From Azolla pinnata (Eukaryota > Streptophyta > Polypodiopsida > Salviniales > Salviniaceae), in assembly GCA_037176905.1 (NCBI GenBank), contig JBBBWG010001737.1:5754-34836 (forward strand): 29,083 nt of DNA. Direction: 5' to 3'. Below, in pieces: positions 1-10,300 of the stretch; position 1 is the first letter of the stretch, and every line of letters starts with the position of its first letter. Both the position numbers and the translations under genes were made by a program. The notes beneath the pieces were generated by a model. The model was not told the origin of the DNA and did not search any database. It worked only from the letters and a program-made list of their open reading frames with translations.

Positions 1-946
1 GCATATTGCAAGGTTTGGCCTTTTATATGGTGTATTTCCTACATTTACATGCGCTTGCATTAGAAGCTTGAGACGAAGAAATGGTAAAGGGTGCTTCCAC
101 CCCATGAATCAGTTGAATACTGAACTGTTAAAAGTTCTCCAACCTCTGCTAAAAATGGCCTCCAACTTCAATCCAGTTCAAAACATATTCTACTTTGTAT
201 CATAGGAATGGAAAATCTACGGTTTCAGTATGTTCAGCTTGAAATGCAGGTTAAAGTTGGGCGATACTATGCTGAGGAAATCAGATATTTACTCAGATAA
301 CAAATTATCAAAGCTATGAACTGATCATTGGTTTTTGTGGTTGAGATCTTGGAGAAACAATCTAATCTAGGGCCCTGCACAATGAGATCCATATCGCATT
401 CTTTGATGTAATCACAGAACAAGCTCTGGAACTGCTACTGCCCAATACACTCTACAGGCACAAGATATGGGAGAGGTAGCTCTAACAGGTTACCAACAAC
501 AATCAACCATCTCAGATACCGCCATTACGCTTACATATTATAACACAAAAAAGCCTGTACAATCCCTAAACGCTGAAGGGTGGGGCGTGGAGAAACATTT
601 CTGCAACAAATCCAAGAAAATTTATAGCTTGACGCAGTACTGCCAATGCATCTTTAGAAAATCCCAGAAAATTCCATTCAATATAGTCGAGGAAATCTGT
701 CACCTCCACGGAAGGAGATAGTTTCTACTGGACTATCTATCTGATAGTTCATCCTCATATATCTAATACAGAAACAGATCACCACTGCATTTAGTCGAGA
801 AATCATCTGATTAGCGGAGCAAACTGAAAATACATTCTCATATTCTTCTGCCAGAGAGAATGGAAGTGTCTTCATTTGTACATAGTATCAGAGTGCGTAT
901 AAAAACACTGAGGCAAATGCTGGAGCCACCGCCAATCTCCTCTCTC
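1..946. other. 3' flank and probable 3' UTR of NRPB12; no other gene seen
   Basis: No open reading frame here looks like a known protein, and those present are short and of random composition. Because NRPB12 ends at 947 on the minus strand, part of this stretch is expected to be its 3' UTR. I could not place a polyadenylation site with confidence. Confidence 0.5.
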
Positions 947-1739
947 CTAACGAGCTTCATACTGCACAACTGTTCAGAAAAACGCATCACGAAAACAGAA
1001 AGCAGATTTATATGCGTTGTGGTAAAAAGAAAGGAAGTAAAATCAGATCCGTTGTACACCACAACTGTAGCTATGTTTCATACAGATTTATGCAATCGAT
1101 TCATACATTGCACAAAGGTCCATGCCATTGATTCACATTCGGCAGAAAGCACATGGAATCAACAACAGAAATCCCTATAACACTGATTACACATACAGTA
1201 AATCTATATGCAACAAAAGGTCCCCTGCAATCAATTCATGCTTCGCGAATACAGCAGATTTTACTGTCAACCAAAACAACGCAGGTGCATTTGATGCACC
1301 AGACACCGTATGCATTTGAAAACACAGATTTTGCTGGAGCCAACAACATCGCATGAAAACGAGCAAGAAAAAACAAGACGATTCGAGTCATAAAACGAGC
1401 AAGAAAAACCAAGGTGATTCGAATCGTACTTCTGCGCGTCCGCTTCTTGTAGAGGATCCGATAACCGCACTCCCGGCACTGTATCACGTCTCCAGGTTTC
1501 AGAGCATTGTCTGCTCCACAATCTGGGGGGAGAAAAACAAACAGGGGGAGAATGAGAAAGGAAGATCACACTGGCGAGGAAGACGCCGAGCAAAAGGAAT
1601 CGGGGAAGGGGAAGAATGGCTCCCGGAACCATGAAAAAAACACGGCCGCGTTGGAGAAGATGATGAATCGGGGGGCGAAAAACCAACCTCCGCAGAGATA
1701 AGAAACAGGTTCAGGGGGCGGCTGCGACAGGCCGTCCAT
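947..1739 (-). CDS. NRPB12: DNA-directed RNA polymerase subunit RPB12-like (RPABC4), three exons
   Basis: Small zinc-binding subunit shared by eukaryotic nuclear RNA polymerases, acting in the nucleus. Minus-strand exons are 1688-1739, 1430-1522 and 947-969, with introns of 165 and 460 bases, all GT-AG. The spliced product is 55 residues, close to the 51 of the Arabidopsis protein as I recall it. Zinc ligands Cys16, Cys19, Cys33 and Cys36 form the CxxC...CxxC ribbon. The middle exon encodes VIQCRECGYRILYKKRTRR, and the 23-base last exon supplies the family ending IVQYEAR followed by TAG. Junction phases agree across all three exons. I chose the ATG at 1739 because it gives the family's usual length. 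An in-frame ATG at 1823 would add 28 residues, including an Arg-Glu run encoded by a GA repeat. The gene is divergent from SPY. Identity is secure; only the start is debatable. Confidence 0.93.
1279..1427. repeat. Short repeats and a small hairpin in NRPB12 intron 2
   Basis: Two adjacent near-identical units of about 35 bases at roughly 1355-1427 share AAAACGAGCAAGAAAAA followed by an A-rich stretch and GATTCGA. A 7-base-arm inverted repeat (GGTGCAT, spacer TTG, ATGCACC) lies near 1283. All of it falls inside the second intron, and no function is evident. Confidence 0.6.
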
Positions 1740-1778
1740 GGCTTCGTCGAAGCTGTTCTGCTGCAGATCTTCAGCTCC

Positions 1779-1801
1779 TCGCTCTCTCTCTCTCTCTCTC
1801 T
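1779..1801. repeat. (CT)n microsatellite, GA-rich in the NRPB12 sense, 5' leader
   Basis: An uninterrupted CT dinucleotide run lies about 40-60 bases upstream of the NRPB12 start. Read on the gene's strand it is a GA repeat, a common element of plant core promoters and 5' UTRs. If the upstream in-frame ATG at 1823 were used, this run would encode Arg-Glu repeats. Confidence 0.85.
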
Positions 1802-1842
1802 GCGGGAAAGACACGATCTGCAAACCCTAATTCCTGTGCGCT

Positions 1843-2570
1843 GCAGGAGAAGACGACTGACTATAAACGGAAATCAGGAAAATGGAGGAGCTTCTTGGTT
1901 TTCTAGGGTTTTTTTAGGGTTCTGCTTTTCTAGGGCTTTTTAGGGTTTTGCTGTTTTCGGGGTTTTGATGTTTTAGGGCTTTGCTGTTTTAGGGTTTTGT
2001 TGTTTTAGGGTTTTGCTGTTTTGGGGTTTTGCTGTTTTGAGGTCTTGCTGTTTTAGGGTTTTGATGTTTTAGGGTTTTGCTGTTTTCAGGGTTTTGATGT
2101 TTTAGGGTTTTGCTGTTTTCAAGGTTTTGATGTTTTCAGGGTTTTGATGTTTTCAGGGTTTTGATGTTTTAGGGTTTTGCTGTTTTAGGGTTTTTGCGTT
2201 GCAGGAGAAGACGACTATAAATGGAAATCGGGAAGGTGGAGGAGCTTTTTGCTTTTTTTAGGGTTTTGCTTTTCTAGGGTGTTTTTAGGGTTCTGCTTTT
2301 CTAGGGGTTTTTAGGGTTTTGATGTTTTAGGGTTTTCGCGTTGCAGGAGAAGACGACTATAAATGGAAATCGGGAAGGTGGAGGAGCTTTTTGCTTTTTT
2401 TAGGGTTTTGCTTTTCTAGGGTGTTTTTAGGGTTCTGCTTTTCTAGGGGTTTTTAGGGTTTTGATGTTTTAGGGTTTTGTTGTTTTAGGGTTTTTGCGTT
2501 GCAGGAGAAGACGACTATAAATGGAAATCAGGAAAGTGGAGGAGCTTTTTGCTTTTTTAGGGTTTTGCTT
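1843..2570. repeat. Four copies of a TATAAA-containing block interspersed in the TTTAGGG-like array
   Basis: The block begins GCAGGAGAAGACGACT, runs through TATAAA and GGAAATC, and ends in GTGGAGGAGCTTTTTG. Copies start at 1843, 2201, 2343 and 2501. The first is the most divergent, and the third and its neighbours also share the TTTAGGG-rich sequence that follows. The last three are spaced 142 and 158 bases apart, as expected from tandem segmental duplication. TATAAA begins at 1862, 2216, 2358 and 2516. Shortened relatives of the GCAGGAGAAG motif recur near 2975, 3130 and 3183. Whether any copy acts as a promoter cannot be told from sequence. Confidence 0.8.
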
Positions 2571-2890
2571 TCTAGGGTTTTTTTAGGGTTTTGCTTTCTA
2601 GGATTTTTTTAGGGTTTCGCTTTTCTAGGGCTGTTTTAGGGTTTTGCTGTTTTGGGGTTTTGCTTTTTTAGGGTTCTGCTTTTCTAGGGCTTTTACGGTT
2701 TTTCTTTTTTTGGGTTTTCAAGGTTTCTCTGTTTTAGGGTTTTGCTTTTTTAGGGTTCTACTTTTTTAGGGCTTTTTTAGGGCTTTTTAGGGTTTTTAGA
2801 GTTTTGCTTTTCTAGGGTTTTCTTAGGGTTTTGCTTTTTTAGGGGTTTTTTTAGGGTTATGCTTTTCTTGGCTTTTTTTAGGGTTTCCGC
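1893..2890. repeat. Degenerate TTTAGGG-like interstitial array
   Basis: About 1 kb of sequence dominated by TTTTAGGGTTTTG(C/A)TGTTTT-type units, that is, TTTAGGG motifs on the plus strand alternating with TTTTGCTGTTTT or TTTTGATGTTTT spacers. No uninterrupted heptamer run is present, so this is a diverged repeat and not a chromosome end. It fills the intergenic region between NRPB12 and SPY. The G-rich strand is the plus strand, opposite in orientation to the array at 13141-14552. Confidence 0.85.
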
Positions 2891-2894
2891 TTTC

Positions 2895-3300
2895 ACCGTG
2901 TGTGGATATTAGAGACATGGATCAGATCGAACTGCGCGCTGTCTCGATCATGCAGCACCAGATCGGATCAAGCTACAGGAGAAGAGCAGTATTGCCTCAA
3001 ACGGATTTGCACCGGAAACATATTCCAATCGAGCTGTTTGCGGAAGATGAGCGCTTGTCCTGTTTCGGTTTCGGGTTGGATCGGATCCGGAAGGAAGAGC
3101 AAAACAAGATCGGACCGGGATCGAACTACAGGAGAAGAGCATTGCCTCGACACAAATCGGGAATCGGATCGAGATTGAAACTGCAGGAGAAGAGCAACGA
3201 TGTATGGCCTTCTGCTTCTCGTATGCGTTGCTACTTCGATTTCTTTGCGTCGAGTTCAATCCTGTTGCCTGCTGTATATATATATATACGTGGCCATTAT
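2895..3300. other. Short dispersed repeats rich in CGGATC/GATCGG; no credible gene
   Basis: A 134-codon plus-strand frame is open here but resembles no protein family I know. Its content tracks DNA repeats, with GATCGGA and CTACAGGAGAAGAGC recurring about three times. A short AT dinucleotide run (TATATATATATA) lies near 3274. I read it as non-coding upstream sequence. Confidence 0.5.
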
Positions 3301-3501
3301 CCATGACAAATCTTTCTCGTACTGCCTTGCAAGGAGGGCTGGCATGATGCTTCCAGATCTGTAGCCTGGGGCGTTGTGGGCCACAAAAGACTTCCGCATC
3401 GGCTTCGATAATTGGCTACCAATGCACGCAATGTTCTTTCCTGTTTCCGATCCATGCGAGGAATCTGTTAGCATCACAATCATCGATCATTCGTCGATCC
3501 T

Positions 3502-3968
3502 AGCTCTCTCGTAGCGTCCTAATCATCGATCATCCTTCAGTTCCAGCTCTCTGGTAGCATCCTAACCATCGATCATCCTTCGATTCCAACTCTCTGGTAG
3601 CATCACAATTGTCGATCGTCCTTCGATCCCAGCTCTCTAGTAGCATCCTAATCATCGATCATCCTTCGATTCCAGCTCTCTAGTAGCATCCTAGTCATCG
3701 ATCGTCCTTCGATTCCAGCTCTCTAGTAGCATCCTAATCATCGATCGTCCTTCGATTCCAGCTCTCTAGTAGCATCCTAATCATCGATCGTCCTTCGATT
3801 CCAGCTCTCTGGTAGCATCCTAATCATCGATCGTCCTCCGATTCCAGCTCTCTGGCAGCATCCTAGTCATCGATCGTCCTTCGATTCCAGCTCTCTGGTA
3901 GCATCCTAGTCATCGATCGTCCTTCGATTCCAGCTCTCTGGCAGCATCCTAATCATCATCGATCCTGC
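3502..3968. repeat. 43-bp minisatellite, about eleven copies, upstream of SPY
   Basis: Unit core is AGCTCTCTGGTAGCATCCTA followed by ATCATCGATCGTCCTTCGATTCC. Copies start every 43 bases from 3502, and the unit starts I checked (3545 and 3932) show no net length change. The eleventh copy (from 3932) decays. An earlier half unit precedes the array (3481-3501). Variation between copies is by substitution, mainly G/A/C in TCTCTGG and CTAATC versus CTAGTC. Each unit carries ATCGATC palindromic sequence. The array ends about 330 bases before the SPY start codon. Confidence 0.93.
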
Positions 3969-4122
3969 TTGCGTCGATATCGGAACGACGCTTCGTCGAT
4001 TTTGGCCCACCGAATCGAGCTCCGATAGTTTTTTTTTTCTTTCTTTCAGTTCTTTCCGCGTGTTTCTCTTTTAGAACAAAGACAAGAAAAGGAAGAAGAA
4101 GGGAAAAGATGAGAAGAAGGTA

Positions 4123-4218
4123 AAGGTCAAGGTCAAGGTCAAGACCAAGGTCAAGGTCAAGGTCAAGACCAAGGTCAAGGTCAAGGTCGAGGTCGAGGTC
4201 GAGGTCGAGGTCAAGGTC
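4123..4218. repeat. Sixteen hexamers (AAGGTC and variants) in the SPY leader
   Basis: Exactly 96 bases of AAGGTC units, with GAGGTC and AAGACC variants. In the SPY frame it reads as Gly-Gln and Gly-Arg dipeptides. It is open in frame with SPY from just after a TGA at 4110-4112 through to the ATG at 4302, with no intervening in-frame ATG. It probably lies in the 5' UTR. Confidence 0.9.
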
Positions 4219-4301
4219 CTCGCAGAGACGAAGCAGCAGCAGTCGACGAAGCCCACCCCAACGGCCGCTCTCCCTCTCCTGCAGCAGCCAAATCAGTAGT
4301 C

Positions 4302-7300
4302 ATGGAGATGCTCATCGCTGATTCCCCTTGCCCGCCTCGTCCAGATCTCTCTTCTTCTGATTCTGCTCGTTTCTCTGCTGAAGACGAAGAAGAAGGAGAA
4401 GGAGGGGGAGAAGACGAAGGGGGAGGAGGAGGAGAAGGAGGAGAAGGTGAAGGAAATGACGGCGACGATGATGGTGATGATGGCGAGGACGACGACAATC
4501 ACGATGACAATGAAGGCGCCAATCACGATGACAACGACGACGACAATCACGACGACAATGACGACGACAATCACGATGACAATGACGACGACGAGCTTTC
4601 GTATGCCGAGATTCTTCGGGCTCGCAACAAGTTCTCCGAGGCGCTGTCCATATACGAGAGAGTTCTGGAAAAGGATCCCTGCAACGTCGAAGCTTTTGTC
4701 GGGAAGGGAATCTGCCTCCATGTTCAAGGGTTCTCTCGCCGGGCGTTCAAAAGCTTTGCTCATGCGCTCACGCTGAATCCGAAGAATGCTTGTGCTCTCA
4801 CACATTGCGGTATACTATACAGAGAAGAAGGTCAGCTGATTGAAGCCGCAGAGGTAGTGACTTTGTTTTTCTGTTTACTTCTTTTGAATCTCTGTGTAAA
4901 CGGTGTTTGTCAATGGAATTGTCGTATGTTGCCGTATTCCTGGTTGAATGTCTGTGAGCAAATATGTCGTCTTGTCTTACTCATTCTTTTCCTTGTTTCT
5001 GGTTTGATTTATGGGTTCCATGTTACTATTGAAAATATCTGTTTTTTTGTCGAGAGAATAGATAATACACCAATTCTTATCAAATAAAAATACTCTTTTT
5101 TTCCTGTCCAATCTTCTAAGGTTTGATGGGAACCTCAATTCGTTATCAAACTCTTCACAAGCGTCCAAGAATACCAAGAATCGTTTGTGAATTTTGTACT
5201 TGCATCAGGCATTTCATGTCAGAAGATGGGACCGATCAGAATTCTCTGAGAATCCAAAGAAGGCCATTCAAACCTGATCACGAGTGAATATCAATAAGCA
5301 AAAGTTTCGTGTAGAACCTTATATTTTAATTGCAAACCTGAATATAAGTCACTTGAGATGAATACACATGTTTCTGTGTTGCTCGATTATTTTGTACTTT
5401 CACGGAGAACCCTGTCCATTTGTTTTCACAAGAACTGCAAACATTCATTTTTGTGTCATGATCTCTCATCATGTTTGTGCTGAAAATAGGTCAGCTTCTA
5501 ATGTTACAATTTAAAAAGGTCTTCACAATATTGCCATGCTAAATTGGTACTTAGTAAAAACTGGATCTAGGCATCATCTTTTGGCAATTACACACTGTCA
5601 AAAGAAAAATGATTTCTTTGCAATTTATGTAAGACTTTCGTGCATAAGTCCTGTCTGTAGTTCATGCTGCTACTGAATATAGTGGGGAAAGATCTAACTT
5701 CATTTACTTAACAAGGCTATTGAAAGCAATAAGCAATCCAAGTAGAACTCGAGTTTTTGTATTTTGTTTGAAGGAGGGGGGGCTCATGCTAAATGATTGT
5801 CCATGGTCAAACGTCATTTCACAAAATCTCGTTTTTCCAAGAACTACTCTGTTTTTTTTCATAGATTGGCCCCTATTTGAAAATGGTGGTCTCAAAAGGT
5901 TTTTTTGGCTGTAAAAGTTTTGTAAATAAAACCGAACATTCTCATCATCTACTTTTTGTTCCAGGCTTGTCAGAAGGCATTACTTGCTGATCCAAGCTAC
6001 AAGCCGGCCTCTGAGAACCTTGCCATGGCTTTGACAGACCTTGGGACAAATTTGAAGCTGTCAGGAAATGTCCAAGGAGGGCTTCAGAAATATTGTGATG
6101 CCTTAAAAGCAGATAATACTTACGCAGTAAGAAATTGTCCTATCACAAAATGATTTTGTTGGAATTGATATCCTATTACACAGTGAATTCTTTGGGCATT
6201 TACTACAATCTTGATAGCCACACAGCTGTTACCCTGCCTATGTAATACCTGTCTATAGGGTGGCTGAGGGCTGTCGTAGATGTATAAATGACCTCGCCCA
6301 TTACTCGAGCTTGTTGTCAAGCAGATGAAAGCCTATCCCATGCTCCAGAAACGTTTGACTCTGACCCTTAGTTTATCCTTGATACCTTAAGTCTAGGTTT
6401 GTTGAGGCCTCAGTCGCACATATTCTTTTCATTGTGCTGGAAAATGCAATACATAATAACAATTTAAGCCCTATACAATGTTCATTTGGTGACTATAGAT
6501 GTGTATAAGTTAGTATTACAGATAAGAATTGAAACTTTTAAGCCAGATTAGCAAAGCTTCCCAAAACATTCACGTTGATGCTGAATTTTTTGAAAACTGC
6601 AGCCAGCCTACTACAATCTGGGAGTCGTTTATTCTGAGATAATGCAGTTTGATCTAGCTCTTCAGTGCTATGAAAAAGCAGCATACTATAGGCCTATGTA
6701 TGCAGAGGCGTTTTGCAACATGGGGGTTATTTACAAAAATCGTGGAGATCTGGATTCAGCGGTTGCCTGCTACGACAGGTTATATTCTGTGAACTGATAC
6801 CGAGGTTATATGTGGAAGGATAGTCATAAACGTTGACTCTATGAGAATATAGGAACTTGATATTAATGCAGGTGTCTGGCTGTGTCTCCGAACTTCGAGA
6901 TTGCAAAGAATAATATGGCCATAGCGCTTACTGACTTAGGTACAAAGGTATGTTTTCGAGATTGCTTACTCGACTTTATATGAAATGAGATTTCGAATTT
7001 TGACAAGTGAAAAAGATCATGTGCAACATATATGAATACGTATCATCTTGGCTGCACAAGGATTTTCAGAATTTCAATTGATTTAGATGTTAATGTTTTG
7101 TTAATCTAATGGTATTTAACTTTTCGTTTCAAAGGTTAAAGAGTTTATAATCAAAGTTTGCATCAATTAATTCAAAGTTCAGGCCACTTAATTCAAACTT
7201 CAGGGTGTTGACCATTTAGTTCGTGCATGTTTCCCTTCAGGGAAGTATAAAAATGACTTCATGGTGTTAAATGTAATGTTAATCAGTGTGTGCCATTACC

Positions 7301-10300
7301 TAACTATTTGAACAGAGCTTGATCCAAGTTAAAGTTTAGGGCATTTCGCCTACTGCAATGATGAGTTTGCCGCCTCACTGGTAGAATGGAACCTGGACGT
7401 TAATCTGTAGCCTAGAATCGTTGATAGAGCCTTGATCAATATTGATATTACTGCAGTCACTAAGTGCGTGAATTTCATCTTGGTCACTTTATGGTTTATG
7501 ATCTTTAGAATCTTGGTGAAGAATGATATTACTGTTTTACAGTCTAAATACCAGGAACTCATTTGAAATAAAATTTCTTGACTATGAGAAAAGTACAAAG
7601 ATGAGTTTGCTGCGTAACTAGTGCAATGTGGCATTACTTTTATCTCTAAATACATTTCATCACGGCTGCTAAATTAATCTTCAGAATCCCCAATCACTAA
7701 GTACACACACACACACTCACACACATATAAATGGTTTTCAAAGTATGTAATACCAGTTCATACGAAATGTCATGAGAATAGGAGAAAGTATGGAGATAAT
7801 TTTACTAGCTAATGTCTAGTGATGGTTGGTTTGTAACCAATTATCCTTTAATGGAGTCCTGCATGCACATTTCTAGATGCATGCACTCTTTGCTGTTAAA
7901 TGACTTTCGGAATTCCAATTCATGGCTGGGTCTGTAACTTGAAGTTCAGGGCATTTAATTCAAAATTTAGGGCTTAGACCACAAGGTTTTGAAGGTATGT
8001 ATTCCCTGAAAAAATTATTGCCACCAGTTCGAATGTTCTGATAGGTAAGTAGTGGACGAGGGCTTTCTTGATTCAGAGAAGTAGACCATGTACTACCTCA
8101 CTAGTGGAATGGAGCTTGATTTGTAACTAGTATTTCCTCATTGGAACTATCTGAAAGATAACTAATATTGGAAGTTTTAATCTCAGTTAATTAGCAGAAA
8201 GAGCTACAATTGGTCATAATGGTTCCTCATTCTTTCTGTTTGCGTATGCAGGTAAAGCTCGAAGGTGATATCCATAAAGGGGTAGCATTCTATAAAAAAG
8301 CTCTTTTGTATAATTGGCATTATGCAGACGCGTTATACAACTTGGGTGTTGCATATGGAGAAATGCTCAACTTTGACATGGTAGGATTAATATTAAAGCT
8401 AAGTTGAAGGTTGGAAAACTGGTATGCTTACTTGGAAAAACATTGACTGCAGGCTGTTATAATGTACGAACTAGCCCTACATTTTAATCCTCATTGTGCA
8501 GAGGCATGCAACAACCTTGGAGTTATTTACAAGGACAGAGATAACCTTGATAAAGCTGTTGAATGCTACCAGGTCTGTTGAGCAAAAGCTCTCTCATGTG
8601 ATTCTACTATATCAGTATTAAAGCTTAAATAATGTTCATTCTTATCATATTGCAGATGGCACTTTCCATCAAACCAAAATTTTCCCAGTCACTTAATAAT
8701 CTTGGAGTTGTCTATACTGTCCAGGTTTTCTCAACATGCTTTGACTTCAGTTTTGGCATGGTATTTGCAATTCAAAGACATTGAATTTTCTTATGTTTTT
8801 GAATTGCTATGCAGGGTAAAATGGATGCTGCTGCAAGCATGATTGAGAAGGCCATTATGATTAATCCTTATTATTCTGAGGCATATAACAATTTAGGTGA
8901 GTTTTTCATTACCTGATTATTCGTCTTTTGGTGGTTAAGATAACATCTATTCTTAGAACAATGATTTCTACTTTATTTTATTCATCAGGTGTTTTGCACA
9001 GAGATGCTGGAAACATTTCTCTTGCTATTGAAGCATATGAACGCTGTCTAGAAATCGATCCTCATTCACGCAATGCGGGTCAGGTGTGATATCAGTCATT
9101 ATTTGGAGTTGAGAAAGTAGTGTACGCTTGATTTTAGAGCTTGAATGTTGTTGCAGAATCGACTACTGGCCATGAATTATATTGATGAAGGTGATGGAGA
9201 CAAACTTTTTAATGCTCACAGGTTGCCACTGACTTTCAGCTAATTTGCAGCTAATGTTAGGTTTTTTACAGTGATCTGAAAGTATTGGCTTTGATCAACT
9301 ATTGACAAATTTTGCTAACTCTTTTTGGCTATTTTTGTGGCTGTGTTACAGAACGTATGGTGGATGTTTACATGTTCAACATTAATCAGAACAACTATTC
9401 TAATAATATCCATCTTTGCTGTATTTACAGAGACTGGGGAAAGATGTTTAGCCAGCTCTACCCAGAATTCACCACATGGGACCACACAAAGCATCCTGAT
9501 CGTGCTCTGGTGATTGGCTATATTTCGCCAGACTACTTTGTGCATTCTGTTTCCTACTTTATAGAGGCTCCACTTGCTCATCATGATTACTCAAATTACA
9601 AAGTGGTGGTTTATTCTGCTGTCGTGAAAGTGAGTTTAGTGTAGCAATACTGCATATTCAAACATTTCAATGTAGTGATATTGATTTGTGCCCAATGGTA
9701 CCAGGGTGATGCTAAAACAGCGCTTTTGAAGGATATGGTTATCAAGAAAGGCGGTACCTGGAGAGACATTTATGGCATAGATGAAAAAATTGTGGCCAAT
9801 CTTGTCAGGGAAGATAAAGTTGACATCTTGGTTGAGCTGACTGGGCACACAGCTAACAACAAACTTGGTGTATTAGCTTCCCATCCTGCACCTATTCAGG
9901 TAGTTTAACATATATTTCCCTTGTAACTATTCTAGTCGACAATGCAGAGAATCGAGTTTGTTTTCACGTCTTAAAACGGTTCCATTCAGGCTACGTGGAT
10001 AGGTTATCCAAATACAACTGGACTTCGAACGATAGATTACCGGTTCACAGATGCTATGGTGGACCCTCCATCAACAAAACAAAGGTAAACAACTGTTAGA
10101 AGGTTGAGTATATGAAGCTTAGCAATATCTCAATCAGTTGTACTCAATTGTAGATATGTCGAAGAGCTTGTGAGGCTGCCAGATTGTTTTCTCTGTTATA
10201 CACCATCTCCAGAAGCAGGTCCAGTAGTCAAAACACCAGCTATCAGCAATGGCTTTGTAACCTTTGGGAGTTTTAACAACCTTGCTAAGGTTAAAATCTT

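Noticed and set aside
1740..1823. Upstream in-frame ATG for NRPB12 at 1823 (minus)
   Set aside because: It would add 28 residues including an Arg-Glu run from the GA repeat, not known in this very conserved short subunit. The ATG at 1739 gives the family length.
2902..3306. 134-codon plus-strand frame with mixed composition
   Set aside because: No family resemblance. Repeated GATCGGA and CAGGAGAAGAGC motifs explain the peptide repeats, and no splice or start evidence supports it.
3502..3968. CRISPR-like array
   Set aside because: Repeats are directly adjacent with no unique spacers, and the context is a plant nuclear genome.
4211..4805. Minus-strand frames opposite SPY exon 1
   Set aside because: They are the complement of the acidic coding repeat (Val/Ile- and Ser/Pro-rich) and lie antisense to a well-supported exon.
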